From assembly GCF_023278365.1 (NCBI RefSeq), contig NZ_CP075338.1:186001-250000 (forward strand): 64,000 nt of DNA, given 5' to 3'. The position numbers were made by a program, and so were the translations under genes. Source of the DNA: Epilithonimonas zeae (GTDB lineage: Bacteria; Bacteroidota; Bacteroidia; Flavobacteriales; Weeksellaceae). This document shows positions 1 to 8,051 of the stretch, in pieces (position 1 is the stretch's first letter; every line of letters starts with the position of its first letter). The notes under the pieces were generated by a model, which had not been told where the DNA came from, ran no database searches, and was given only the letters and a program-made list of their open reading frames with translations.

Positions 1-232
1 CAATTTTTCCACCAGCGATGATGCTGTCTTTCAAGAATTGTTCTGAGATTTTGTTTACTTCCATTTCCGTTTTGAAAGTTGGAGAATAGGTGAAATCTTT
101 AGTCAACGTTTCAGCAATTACTCTGTCATTAGGGAAATAAGAGCAACTTGTACCTTTTTGATTGAGTATGAAAAATACGATTAACAAGCCTGGAACCAGA
201 CCGATAGCGTAGAATTTTAATTTTTTTAGCAT
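1..232 (-). CDS. Membrane-anchored hypothetical protein (DUF4258-like), 3' part outside window
   Basis: The reading frame starts at an ATG at 232 and runs off the left edge with about 77 codons visible. The first 25 residues (MLKKLKFYAIGLVPGLLIVF...) form one hydrophobic membrane anchor, followed by an SCSYFPNDRV stretch. From memory this resembles flavobacterial proteins annotated DUF4258, which start with a similar anchor and an S-C-S-x-PN-x-RV segment; this is not certain. The gene lies only 9 bp downstream of the alanine dehydrogenase-like gene on the same strand, so the two are probably co-transcribed. No function can be assigned. Confidence 0.6.
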   Translation of the reverse strand, partial: MLKKLKFYAIGLVPGLLIVFFILNQKGTSCSYFPNDRVIAETLTKDFTYSPTFKTEMEVNKISEQFLKDSIIAGGKI

Positions 233-241
233 TAATGAGAT

Positions 242-1438
242 TTAGAAAATCAAAAGATTGATATCGTGATAAGGAAGGTCGAACTTGTTACAAATCAATT
301 GTTTCGTATGTCTCCCTTTGTACATATAAAGAGATTGTTTGATTTCGTTTTTATGAATCAACATATTTTCGAAACCGCCTTCTTCGTCATAACCTAACAG
401 ATAACTTAGGAAGAAATTGCTCACAGCTTTCGTTGTCGTTCTCGGCATTCTTGAAGTCAAATTCGGTAAACCACAGTGGATAACGTCGTGTTTTACAATG
501 AATGGTTTTTCTGTTGTTGTCAGCTCCGAAGTTTCAATCACTTTTCCATTATCGATTGTGATATCGATGATGACACTTCCTTTTTTCATTTTCATTACCA
601 TATCTTCGGTAACGATCGGGGGAAGATTCAATCTTGGTAAAGCACCGATAACAACATCAGCTCTTCTAAGTGATTTTGTTAATTCTTTCGGGTCGATGAC
701 AGATGTTGGAACGCGGCTATCAACCAAAGTATGAAGTCTTCGAAGCTTCGATAATGAATTATCAAAAACTTTGACACTCGCTCCAAGTCCAATCGCTGCT
801 TTTGTAGCAAATTCACCCACAATTCCAGCGCCTAAAATCACAACTTCCGTAGGACGAACACCAGTGATTCCGCCAAGCATCAATCCATTGGACATTGCCA
901 ATAATTCTGAGGCGTAAAGGATGGAAACACTTCCTGCAATTTCACCAATTAATCTTACCAATGACAATTGTTTGTACTCATCCATTATGAATTCGAAAGC
1001 GATGGCATTGACTTTTTTGCAAGCTAATTTCAGGAAATAATCTTTGTCTCGAAGATTGATTTGTAAAGCCGAAATTAAATAAGTCATCGGTCTCAAGTAA
1101 TCGATTTCCTCTTCGGTTGGTGGATTTATTTTCAAAACCAAGTCTTGAGAAAAAGCGACTTTGGGGTCATTTGTAATCTCTGCACCAGCTTCGGAGTATA
1201 AAATATCAGAAAAGTGAGAACCTTCTCCGGCGCCACTTTCTATGATGACTTTGTGTCCATTATTTACCAAAATCTGAACTGCATCCGGAATGATGCACGT
1301 TCTTTTTTCATTCAGACAAGTTTCTTTTGGAATCCCAATGCTGAAGGTTTTTCCTTTTTTTACAACTTCTAGTTTTTCCTCTTTAGGAATCAGTTCTTCT
1401 TCTGTAAAAGGCGTAAATATGGTTGATGTACTGCTCAT
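242..1438 (-). CDS. ald: Alanine dehydrogenase / PntA-like NAD(P)-binding protein
   Basis: The 398-residue protein belongs to the alanine dehydrogenase / transhydrogenase-alpha superfamily, which in the Ald branch catalyses reversible oxidative deamination of alanine to pyruvate with NAD. The N-terminal substrate domain has the IGIPKE-x-NEKRT signature (about residues 34-47). Lys103 in LVLKINPP matches the catalytic lysine of Ald. The Rossmann motif GAGIVG is at 203-208. The active-site His of classical Ald (YLHLA) is not present; the equivalent stretch reads TYLISALQ, so activity on alanine should not be assumed. I prefer the start at 1438 (MSSTST) because the preceding seven residues look unconserved; an upstream ATG at 1459 is possible. 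It is followed on the same strand by the membrane protein at 1-232. Confidence 0.8.
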   Translation of the reverse strand: MSSTSTIFTPFTEEELIPKEEKLEVVKKGKTFSIGIPKETCLNEKRTCIIPDAVQILVNNGHKVIIESGAGEGSHFSDILYSEAGAEITNDPKVAFSQDLVLKINPPTEEEIDYLRPMTYLISALQINLRDKDYFLKLACKKVNAIAFEFIMDEYKQLSLVRLIGEIAGSVSILYASELLAMSNGLMLGGITGVRPTEVVILGAGIVGEFATKAAIGLGASVKVFDNSLSKLRRLHTLVDSRVPTSVIDPKELTKSLRRADVVIGALPRLNLPPIVTEDMVMKMKKGSVIIDITIDNGKVIETSELTTTEKPFIVKHDVIHCGLPNLTSRMPRTTTKAVSNFFLSYLLGYDEEGGFENMLIHKNEIKQSLYMYKGRHTKQLICNKFDLPYHDINLLIF

Positions 1439-1495
1439 ATAAAACGAATCATTGTTCAAAATCTAAAGCAAAGATAAAACAAATTACTATTATGT

Positions 1496-1903
1496 TTAAT
1501 TAAACTCGATTTCTCTTCCGGATTCTGTATTGGTGATGGTCATTTTGTGAAAATCGTAACCTTCAAGCTCGTCCATATAGATTTCCGGCCATTCTATAAT
1601 TGACAAAAATCCATTGTCAAGATATTCCTCAATCCCGAAATCATAAGCTTCTTCCACAGATTTTAATCGGTACAAATCAAAATGAAAAACTTTTCCTTTT
1701 GGTGTATCGTATTCATTCACAATAGAGTAGGTTGGAGAAGAAATTTCGTCTGAGCTTCCCAATTCTTTAAGCAAAAACTGGGAAAAAGTGGTTTTTCCTG
1801 CGCCCAGATTGCCTTTGAGAAGAAGAATATTATGTTCAAGATTTGGAATGATTTGATTAACAATATCTTTCCATTCTTCAAGCTGATGAATTGTAAATTG
1901 CAT
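1496..1903 (-). CDS. tsaE: tRNA threonylcarbamoyladenosine biosynthesis ATPase TsaE
   Basis: A 135-residue P-loop ATPase of the usual TsaE length. It works with TsaB and TsaD in making the t6A modification at position 37 of ANN-decoding tRNAs in the cytoplasm. Walker A is GNLGAGKTT (residues 31-39). The family's HFDLYRL and IIEWPE motifs follow, the latter with the acidic residue expected of the catalytic site. It is divergent from dnaG with about 80 bp between starts and lies upstream of the ald-like gene on the same strand (57 bp spacer), so it may share that transcript. Confidence 0.93.
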   Translation of the reverse strand: MQFTIHQLEEWKDIVNQIIPNLEHNILLLKGNLGAGKTTFSQFLLKELGSSDEISSPTYSIVNEYDTPKGKVFHFDLYRLKSVEEAYDFGIEEYLDNGFLSIIEWPEIYMDELEGYDFHKMTITNTESGREIEFN

Positions 1904-1970
1904 CTTAAATTTTTTACAAAAATAAGGTTTCTGCAGATTTTATTTCAGAATAAAAATTAAAACTAATTAT

Positions 1971-1978
1971 TACCTTTA
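1971..1978 (+). promoter_or_regulatory. Candidate -7 element upstream of dnaG
   Basis: TACCTTTA matches seven of eight positions of the Bacteroidota -7 consensus TAnnTTTG. It ends only 4 nt before the GTG start of dnaG, which would make the transcript nearly leaderless. No convincing TTG is seen 19-21 nt upstream, so this is tentative. Confidence 0.3.
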
Positions 1979-1982
1979 CATC

Positions 1983-3908
1983 GTGATTACGAAAGAGACG
2001 ATTGATAAAATATTTTCTACCATCCGTGTAGAAGAGATTATTGGTGAATATGTTCAGTTGAAAAGGGCAGGCTCTAACTTCAAAGGTTTGAGTCCTTTTC
2101 ATGAGGAAAAATCACCAAGTTTTGTGGTTTCTCCAAGTAAACAGATCTGGAAAGATTTCTCGACAGGAAAGGGAGGAACGGCTATTTCTTTCTTAATGGA
2201 AGTCGAGAATTTCACTTATCCCGAAGCACTTCGCCATGCGGCGAAAAAATATGGGATAGAGATAGAGGAAAATATCCGAGAATATTCTGAAGAGGAAAAA
2301 CAATCACAAACCGAGCGTGATTTGCTTTACAAAATCCACGAGGTTGCGAATGATTTTTTCCAAGATCAGCTTTGGGAATCGGAGGAAGGCAAAATGATTG
2401 CTTATTCTTATTTCAAAGAAAGAGAACTTCGGGATGATATTATCAGGAAATTCCAATTGGGATATTCGCCTGAAAAGAAAAATGCGTTTACAGAGTTCGC
2501 TCTTGGAAAAGCTTATTCCAAAGATATTCTTGAAAAATCAGGGTTGTCCATATTTCCGGAAAATACACCCTCAGGAATTGATAGATTCCGTGATAGAGTA
2601 GTCTTTCCGATTCATAGCTTTTCGGGAAGAGTTTTGGGTTTTGGTGCGAGGATTCTCAAGAACAATGTCAAAACTGCGAAATACCTCAACTCTCCGGAAA
2701 CCGAGATCTATCATAAGTCCAACGTTCTGTATGGCTTAAATCAAAGCAAACAATCTATTTCCAGAAAGAATCTCTGTCTTTTGGTAGAAGGTTATATGGA
2801 TGTTGTGTCGCTTCATCAGTCTGGGATTGAAAATGTTGTGGCGAGTTCTGGAACATCTTTGACAACGGAACAAATCAAACTCATCAAAAGATTAACGGAA
2901 AATGTAACGATTCTTTTCGATGGCGATAAAGCAGGAATCAAAGCCAGTTTCCGAAGTATCGATATGTTACTTTCCGAAGGGATGAACATTCGTGTTCTTC
3001 TCTTTCCAGATGGCGATGACCCAGATTCTTTTGCGAGAAAACATCCGCAGGAATATGTAGAGAATTTCATTGAGAAAGAAGCCAAAGATTTCATCGATTT
3101 CAAAGCTGAGATTCTTTTGAAAGATGCAGGCAACGACCCCATCAGAAAAGCAGAATCAATCCGTGATATTGTAAAATCGGTTGCCTTTGTGCAGAATGCT
3201 CTGAAACGTGAGGTTTATTTGAAAGAAGTTTCGACTAAATTTGGATTGAGTGAGCAAAGTTTGTTTAATGAACTTCAGATTCAAACCAATGTCACACAAC
3301 AGCAGGAATCAAAACCTAAGTTTGAAGAGAAAAAGGCTGCTCCAAAATTAGAAATTGTTCAGGAAAATACTTTTTCTGTCAACCCATTGTTGCTTCAGGA
3401 AGAAAAGTTGGTTGATTTGATGTTGAAATACGGCGATTTTGTCTTAGACAGAAAAGATGCTGATGGAAACGCTTACAAAATCACAGTCATAGAAGAAATT
3501 CTGAATCATTTGGAAGAAGATGAATGCGAGATTCAGCTGGATATTCATAAAACCATTATTTCTGAAATTAAAGAAGGAATTCTGCAAAACGAAATAAGAT
3601 CGGGTAATTTTTTCTTCAATATGATGGATGAGGAAATCTCTGGTAAACTAGCGAATGCGCTGATAGAAAATTATCATACAAGTAATTGGAACAAGTTCAA
3701 TATCTATTTTAGTTCAGAAGAGGAAGTTGTTCCGAAGCTTGTTTCAGATATTGTTTTAAGACATAAAAGAGAATATGTTGTTAAGTTAATCAATGACCTG
3801 AAGAATACAACAGATAATGAGCAAGATAACACGCATATTTATCAAAATATCATTCTCTTGACTCAACTCAAAAACAAATTAGACAGCGAATTATTTCGTA
3901 TTTTGTGA
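1983..3908 (+). CDS. dnaG: DNA primase DnaG with degenerate zinc-binding domain
   Basis: The 641-residue primase makes RNA primers for replication. Order of domains: N-terminal CHC2-type domain (about 1-95), catalytic core with TOPRIM motifs VEGYMD (268-273) and DGD (312-314), and a C-terminal helicase-binding region. The expected zinc ligands C-x2-H-x17-C-x2-C appear as Ser37, His40, Asp58 and Thr61 (GLSPFH ... IWKDFSTGKGG), so three of four ligands are lost while the surrounding residues are well conserved. I believe this is shared by other Flavobacteriia. The start is a GTG at 1983; no better ATG is available without losing the conserved N-terminus. The gene is followed by clpP with 72 bp between. 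Confidence 0.95.
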   Translation: MITKETIDKIFSTIRVEEIIGEYVQLKRAGSNFKGLSPFHEEKSPSFVVSPSKQIWKDFSTGKGGTAISFLMEVENFTYPEALRHAAKKYGIEIEENIREYSEEEKQSQTERDLLYKIHEVANDFFQDQLWESEEGKMIAYSYFKERELRDDIIRKFQLGYSPEKKNAFTEFALGKAYSKDILEKSGLSIFPENTPSGIDRFRDRVVFPIHSFSGRVLGFGARILKNNVKTAKYLNSPETEIYHKSNVLYGLNQSKQSISRKNLCLLVEGYMDVVSLHQSGIENVVASSGTSLTTEQIKLIKRLTENVTILFDGDKAGIKASFRSIDMLLSEGMNIRVLLFPDGDDPDSFARKHPQEYVENFIEKEAKDFIDFKAEILLKDAGNDPIRKAESIRDIVKSVAFVQNALKREVYLKEVSTKFGLSEQSLFNELQIQTNVTQQQESKPKFEEKKAAPKLEIVQENTFSVNPLLLQEEKLVDLMLKYGDFVLDRKDADGNAYKITVIEEILNHLEEDECEIQLDIHKTIISEIKEGILQNEIRSGNFFFNMMDEEISGKLANALIENYHTSNWNKFNIYFSSEEEVVPKLVSDIVLRHKREYVVKLINDLKNTTDNEQDNTHIYQNIILLTQLKNKLDSELFRIL

Positions 3909-3980
3909 CAGAATGACTTACTTTAGCAAAGGAATAGAAATTGTAAACTCAATACAGATTTAAAAATAACCAAATATAAT

Positions 3981-4658
3981 ATGGACATTAAAAAAGAATT
4001 CAGAGATTTCTCGGTAAAACATATGGGAAATAACGGTCTTGTTACAGACCAATATATGGGAATGTTCAATCCGACCAATCTTACGCCTTACATTATGGAG
4101 GAAAGAAGAATGAACGTTGCACAGATGGACGTTTTTTCTAGATTGATGATGGACAGAATCATTTTCCTCGGAACAGGAATCGACGATCAGGTTGCGAATA
4201 TCATTACAGCGCAGTTATTGTTCTTAGAGAGTTCAGACTCTGCAAAAGATATTCAGATCTACATCAACTCTCCAGGAGGAAGTGTTTACGCAGGATTGGG
4301 AATTTATGACACAATGCAAATCATCAAACCGGATGTAGCAACAATCTGTACCGGAATTGCGGCTTCTATGGGCGCGGTTCTTTTGGTAGCGGGCGAAAAA
4401 GGAAAACGTTCTGCTTTGAAGCATTCTCGAGTGATGATTCACCAGCCTTCTGGTGGTGCACAAGGTGTAGCATCTGATATGGAAATCAACCTAAGAGAGA
4501 TGTTGAAGTTGAAAAAAGAATTGTACGACATTATTTCAAACCACTCTGGCCAAACTTACGAGTGGGTAGAAAAAGCATCTGACAGAGATTACTGGATGAC
4601 CTCTACCGAAGCCAAAGAATTCGGAATGGTAGACGAAGTTCTTGAAAGAAAAAAATAA
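3981..4658 (+). CDS. clpP: ATP-dependent Clp protease proteolytic subunit
   Basis: A 225-residue serine peptidase (S14) that forms the tetradecameric barrel degrading unfolded or tagged proteins with ClpX or ClpC. The catalytic triad is visible: Ser129 in GIAASMGA, His154 in RVMIHQP, and Asp203 in SDRDYW. The oxyanion and substrate strand INSPGGSVYAG is at about 95-105. The roughly 40-residue N-terminal extension before the core is somewhat longer than in E. coli. A weak -7 element (TACTTTAG, 3919-3926) precedes it, and a rho-independent terminator follows within 10 bp. Confidence 0.96.
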   Translation: MDIKKEFRDFSVKHMGNNGLVTDQYMGMFNPTNLTPYIMEERRMNVAQMDVFSRLMMDRIIFLGTGIDDQVANIITAQLLFLESSDSAKDIQIYINSPGGSVYAGLGIYDTMQIIKPDVATICTGIAASMGAVLLVAGEKGKRSALKHSRVMIHQPSGGAQGVASDMEINLREMLKLKKELYDIISNHSGQTYEWVEKASDRDYWMTSTEAKEFGMVDEVLERKK

Positions 4659-4667
4659 AACAACAAG

Positions 4668-4698
4668 ACCTGATTCATTTGAGTCAGGTTTTTTTTAT
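4668..4698 (+). terminator. Rho-independent terminator of clpP
   Basis: ACCTGA (4668-4673) pairs with TCAGGT (4684-4689), followed by a run of eight T. The same ACCTGA/TCAGGT stem is used by the etfA terminator, and in both cases a copy of the 90-nt structured repeat follows. Confidence 0.8.
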
Positions 4699-4740
4699 GT
4701 ATTCTATCTGATGCTCTCTAACTCATCAACTCAGATTATC

Positions 4741-4830
4741 ATTTGGGCGCCTTTATCCGCCCTCCGTTCCCGCTTTGTCACTCTGAGGCTCTCGAAGAGT
4801 CCACTCAGGTCGGGGCGCGCTTCGCAAAGT
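4741..4830 (+). repeat. Structured intergenic repeat family 1, copy A
   Basis: Starts ATTTGGGCGCC and ends near GGTCGGGGCGCGC. The terminal stem is GCGCC/GGCGC, then a T-rich left bulge and CCG/CGG. The interior (ACTCT...AGAGT) can form its own hairpin. Other copies are at 9956-10049, 33522-33616 (minus) and 49766-49850. This copy belongs to the subtype with CCGTTCCCGCT and CCACTCAGG and shares it with copy D. Confidence 0.75.
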
Positions 4831-4933
4831 TGAAACATTGTTCTTCGATTAGAGATTTGTAATGAAACTACGACAAATTAAATTAGACAGATTACATTTT
4901 ACTTTTTACATCGTACATTTTACAAAAAATAAT

Positions 4934-4964
4934 TTTGCAGAAAATCTCAATTTCACTACTTTTG
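4934..4964 (+). promoter_or_regulatory. Strong Bacteroidota-type promoter for the lipoprotein gene at 4984
   Basis: TTTG (4934-4937), 19 nt spacer, TACTTTTG (4957-4964): this fits the -33/-7 consensus TTTG-N19-TAnnTTTG at every fixed position. Transcription should start near 4970, leaving a short leader before the ATG at 4984. Confidence 0.75.
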
Positions 4965-4983
4965 ACACGTTAAATAATAAAAA

Positions 4984-5241
4984 ATGAAAAAATCTGTAAT
5001 ATTGTTGGCTTCTGCTATCTTAGTTGTGTCTTGTGATCTTCCTGCTGGTGGGAACAAAGGACGTTTGAAAAAAACGGATGAAGTAGTAAGATATGACGAT
5101 CCTAATGCACCTCACGGAACTTACCATCCAACTGCAGATTCTACAAAAGCTGTTTCTCACGTTGTAGCAGATTCTGCAAAGACAGTGACATCAGAAGTTA
5201 AACCAGCTGCAACAGCCGAAGCTCCTGCTGAGCACCACTAA
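4984..5241 (+). CDS. Small lipoprotein, function unknown
   Basis: An 85-residue protein with a lipoprotein signal: a hydrophobic run and a lipobox VVSC placing the lipidated Cys at residue 17. The mature part is short, Ala/Thr/Val-rich with repeated DSxK segments, and ends EHH. It has no recognisable domain. It is monocistronic, with a consensus promoter just upstream and a terminator just downstream, so it is probably well expressed and membrane-anchored. Function unknown. Confidence 0.75.
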   Translation: MKKSVILLASAILVVSCDLPAGGNKGRLKKTDEVVRYDDPNAPHGTYHPTADSTKAVSHVVADSAKTVTSEVKPAATAEAPAEHH

Positions 5242-5264
5242 GAATTTTATAAAAATATTATAAT

Positions 5265-5297
5265 AAAAAATGTCTTGCGTTTGCAGGACATTTTTTA
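5265..5297 (+). terminator. Rho-independent terminator of the small lipoprotein gene
   Basis: An 8-bp stem (TGTCTTGC with GCAGGACA, one G-T pair) is flanked by A6 and T6 runs (5265-5296), so it could work on both strands. Confidence 0.8.
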
Positions 5298-5476
5298 TTT
5301 TTACGAACCTCAATAGAAAAATGAGAGTAATAATAAACTTTGTTTTTCTTTGTTGAGTAGTTTTACGTCTTTGCGAACCTTAAAATATCCTCAATAATTT
5401 ATATAAAAACTTTGCGGACTTTGCGTTCAAAAAAAATAATTTTAAAATCATAGACTAATCATTTATCATTAACAAA

Positions 5477-6859
5477 ATGAGTACAACACAAGCATACATC
5501 CAAGAAAATAAACAACGTTTTCTTGATGAATTATTTGATATCCTTAGAATTGCTTCCATCAGTGCAGATCCGGCTTACAAATCAGAAGTTCTGAAATGTG
5601 CAGATGAGGTAGCAAAACATCTGAAAGTTGCTGGAGCAGACAACGTAGAAATCCTTGAAACCAAAGGTTATCCAATCGTTTTCGGAGAGAAAATCATTGA
5701 TGCTAATTTACCAACCGTTTTGGTTTACGGACATTATGACGTTCAGCCGGCTGATCCTTTGGAATTATGGACAAGCGACCCTTTCGAACCGGTTGTTAAA
5801 ACAACGGAACTTCATCCGGAAGGTGCGATTTTCGCAAGAGGTTCCGCAGATGACAAAGGGCAATTCTTTATGCATGTCAAAGCTTTCGAAGCAATGATGA
5901 AAACAGATTCTTTGCCTTGTAATGTCAAATTTTTGATTGAAGGTGAAGAAGAAGTGGGTTCTGCAAGTTTGGCAGATTTCCTTGAAGAAAATAAAGAAAA
6001 ACTGAGTTGTGATGTGATCTTGATTTCTGATACACATATTTATTCTAATGAGCAGCCAACAGTTACGACAGGTTTGCGTGGATTGAGTTATGTTGAGGTT
6101 GAAGTAGAAGGCCCGAATCGTGATTTACATTCAGGACTTTACGGTGGTGCGGTTCCGAATCCAATCAATGTCTTATCAAAAATGATTGGCGATTTGATTG
6201 ATGACAAAGGTCACATTACAATCGACGGTTTTTATGACAATGTTCTAGTTGTTTCCGACGAAGACAGAAAGGAAATGAACAAACTGAAAGACAATCCAGA
6301 AGCTTATAAGAAATCAATCAACCTTAATGATATTCAGGGAGAAGAAGGTTATACAACTTTGGAAAGAGCTTCTATCAGACCAACTTTGGACGTGAACGGA
6401 ATCTGGGGAGGCTACACTGGTGAAGGTGCGAAAACGGTAATTGCTTCCAAAGCTTTTGCTAAAATCTCGATGAGATTGGTTCCCAATCAAACACCGGAAG
6501 AAATCACTGAAAAATTCACAAAGTATTTTGAGAAAATCGCTCCTAAAAGCGTGAAAGTAAAAGTAACGCCACATCACGGCGGAATGCCTTATGTTTTGGA
6601 AAGCAACACTAAAGAATTTTTGGCTGCTAAAAAAGCAATGGAAAAAGCATTTGGTAAAGAAGTTTTGCCTTACAGAAGTGGAGGAAGTATTCCTATTACG
6701 TCTTTGTTCGAGAAAGTTCTTGGGGCTAAATCTGTTTTAATGGGATTCGGTTTGGATTCAGATGCGATTCATTCACCAAATGAACATTACGGATTGTATA
6801 ACTATTATAAAGGTATTGAAAGTATTCCTTATTTCTTTGAGTTTTATGCAAAAGGATAA
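5477..6859 (+). CDS. M20 family dipeptidase / metallopeptidase
   Basis: A 460-residue cytoplasmic metallopeptidase of the M20 (carnosinase/PepV-like) group, expected to hydrolyse dipeptides or related amide bonds with two zinc ions. Metal ligands are visible: His86 and Asp88 in YGHYDVQPAD, Asp125/126 in RGSADDKGQ, the catalytic Glu pair in EGEEEVGS (about 155-162), Asp185 in ISDTHI and His432 in DAIHSPNEH. The dimerisation insertion (about 200-370) contains HSGLYGG. Full length for the family, no signal peptide. It stands alone with its own terminator. The substrate cannot be told from sequence. Confidence 0.9.
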   Translation: MSTTQAYIQENKQRFLDELFDILRIASISADPAYKSEVLKCADEVAKHLKVAGADNVEILETKGYPIVFGEKIIDANLPTVLVYGHYDVQPADPLELWTSDPFEPVVKTTELHPEGAIFARGSADDKGQFFMHVKAFEAMMKTDSLPCNVKFLIEGEEEVGSASLADFLEENKEKLSCDVILISDTHIYSNEQPTVTTGLRGLSYVEVEVEGPNRDLHSGLYGGAVPNPINVLSKMIGDLIDDKGHITIDGFYDNVLVVSDEDRKEMNKLKDNPEAYKKSINLNDIQGEEGYTTLERASIRPTLDVNGIWGGYTGEGAKTVIASKAFAKISMRLVPNQTPEEITEKFTKYFEKIAPKSVKVKVTPHHGGMPYVLESNTKEFLAAKKAMEKAFGKEVLPYRSGGSIPITSLFEKVLGAKSVLMGFGLDSDAIHSPNEHYGLYNYYKGIESIPYFFEFYAKG

Positions 6860-6865
6860 AAATGT

Positions 6866-6893
6866 AAAGACAGTTTAGGCTGTCTTTTTTTAT
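6866..6893 (+). terminator. Rho-independent terminator of the M20 dipeptidase gene
   Basis: AAAGACAG (6866-6873), a 6-nt loop and CTGTCTTT run into T7. Confidence 0.8.
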
Positions 6894-6914
6894 ATTAAAA
6901 TCTAATGAATTTCA

Positions 6915-6968
6915 CAGATTAAGCAAAATTTCCGTAATAAAATCTGCAAAATTAGCTTAATCTGCGAG
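6915..6968 (+). repeat. AATCTGCGAG hairpin element, copy 1
   Basis: CAGATTAAGC (6915-6924) and GCTTAATCTG (6955-6964) form a perfect 10-bp inverted repeat, followed by CGAG. The TAATCTGCGAG edge recurs in the thrA-thrB spacer (25952-26018). Confidence 0.6.
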
Positions 6969-7000
6969 CAAAATTTAATAAAATAAAATCAAAAAAAATT

Positions 7001-7702
7001 ATGTCAAAAGTTATTTATATCACAGGTGGAACCAAAGGAATAGGTTTCGGAATTGCAGAAGTTTTATTGAAGAATGGTCACAAAGTGGCTATTAGTGGAA
7101 GAAAACAGGAAGATGTGGACAAAGCAGTTTCTGAGCTTAAAGTAATTTCTGAAAGTGTTTTAGGAGTGAGTTCTGATGTTAGGAAATTTCAGGATGAAGA
7201 ATCAGCAGTTCAAAAGATTGTTCAGAATTTCGGAAGCCTAGATGTTGTGATTGCCAATGCAGGTCTAGGAATTTTCAAACCAGTCGATGAATTGACGATA
7301 GAAGATTGGAATGCAATGCAGGAAACTAATTTGACAGGTTGTTTCTATACATTGAAAGCTTCGGTTGAAGAACTGAAAAAATCTCAAGGTTACTACATTA
7401 CGATTGCAAGTCTTGCCGGAACTAATTTCTTTGAAAATGGAGCAGGTTATAACGCTTCGAAGTTTGGCGTTGTTGGTTTTACACAGGCTGCAATGATTGA
7501 CCTTAGAAAATATAATATCAAAGTTTCAACCATAATGCCTGGTTCTGTTGCCACTTATTTTAACGGAAATGTTCCATCGGAAAAAGACGAATGGAAAATT
7601 CAGCCGGAAGATATGGGAAATCTTGTCCTCGATATGCTGAATATGAACCCGCGTGTTTTGCCAAGCAAAATTGAGTTCCGAGCAAGTCAGGTAAAGAAAT
7701 AA
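7001..7702 (+). CDS. Short-chain dehydrogenase/reductase
   Basis: A 233-residue classical SDR using NAD(P). The cofactor motif TGGTKGIG is at 8-15, the NAG motif follows, and the catalytic residues are Ser137 (IASLAG), Tyr150 and Lys154 (YNASK). The MPGSVATYF segment after the active site is typical of SDRs related to 3-ketoacyl reductases. The N-terminus fits the family exactly at the ATG at 7001. It is a single gene with no pathway partner nearby, so the substrate is unknown. Confidence 0.88.
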   Translation: MSKVIYITGGTKGIGFGIAEVLLKNGHKVAISGRKQEDVDKAVSELKVISESVLGVSSDVRKFQDEESAVQKIVQNFGSLDVVIANAGLGIFKPVDELTIEDWNAMQETNLTGCFYTLKASVEELKKSQGYYITIASLAGTNFFENGAGYNASKFGVVGFTQAAMIDLRKYNIKVSTIMPGSVATYFNGNVPSEKDEWKIQPEDMGNLVLDMLNMNPRVLPSKIEFRASQVKK

Positions 7703-8051
7703 AAATTATTGATTTTTTGAAAATTCGATAATTTGACCCAGATATTTGTTAAGTCAAAATTCTGCAAAATTGGCTAGAAATGGATGAAATTATTTATAAA
7801 GAATCTAAATACCCTTTTATTAAAGCGGTTTCCGATGTTATTTAATAAATAACAATAAATTATGCATGCATAGTATTTTTTATATATATTAGCCACAGTT
7901 AGTAACGTCAAATGTTATCGTTAAGATCGATTCTTATTGATAATTAATTAAAAATATATTTAACAGATGAAATCGCCACAATTCGGAAAATTAAATTATT
8001 TCAAAGTGAGTGCGATTGCATATGACCATTAAAAACAATAAATACTTACAT
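7703..8051. other. Intergenic region upstream of etfB
   Basis: About 350 bp with no supportable gene. An in-frame GTG at 8010 would extend etfB by 14 residues, but these are unconserved. A possible -7 element TATATTAG is at 7885-7892 and a short dyad TAACG-N11-CGTTA at 7903-7923. Neither is strong enough to call a regulator. Confidence 0.5.

Noticed and set aside
7903-7923. Dyad TAACG-N11-CGTTA upstream of etfB as an operator
   Set aside because: Five-base arms with long spacing occur by chance in such AT-rich DNA and no regulator gene is adjacent.
8010-8051. Upstream GTG start for etfB adding 14 residues
   Set aside because: The conserved EtfB N-terminus begins at MKILVCISSVPDT (8052); the extra residues are basic and unlike the family.
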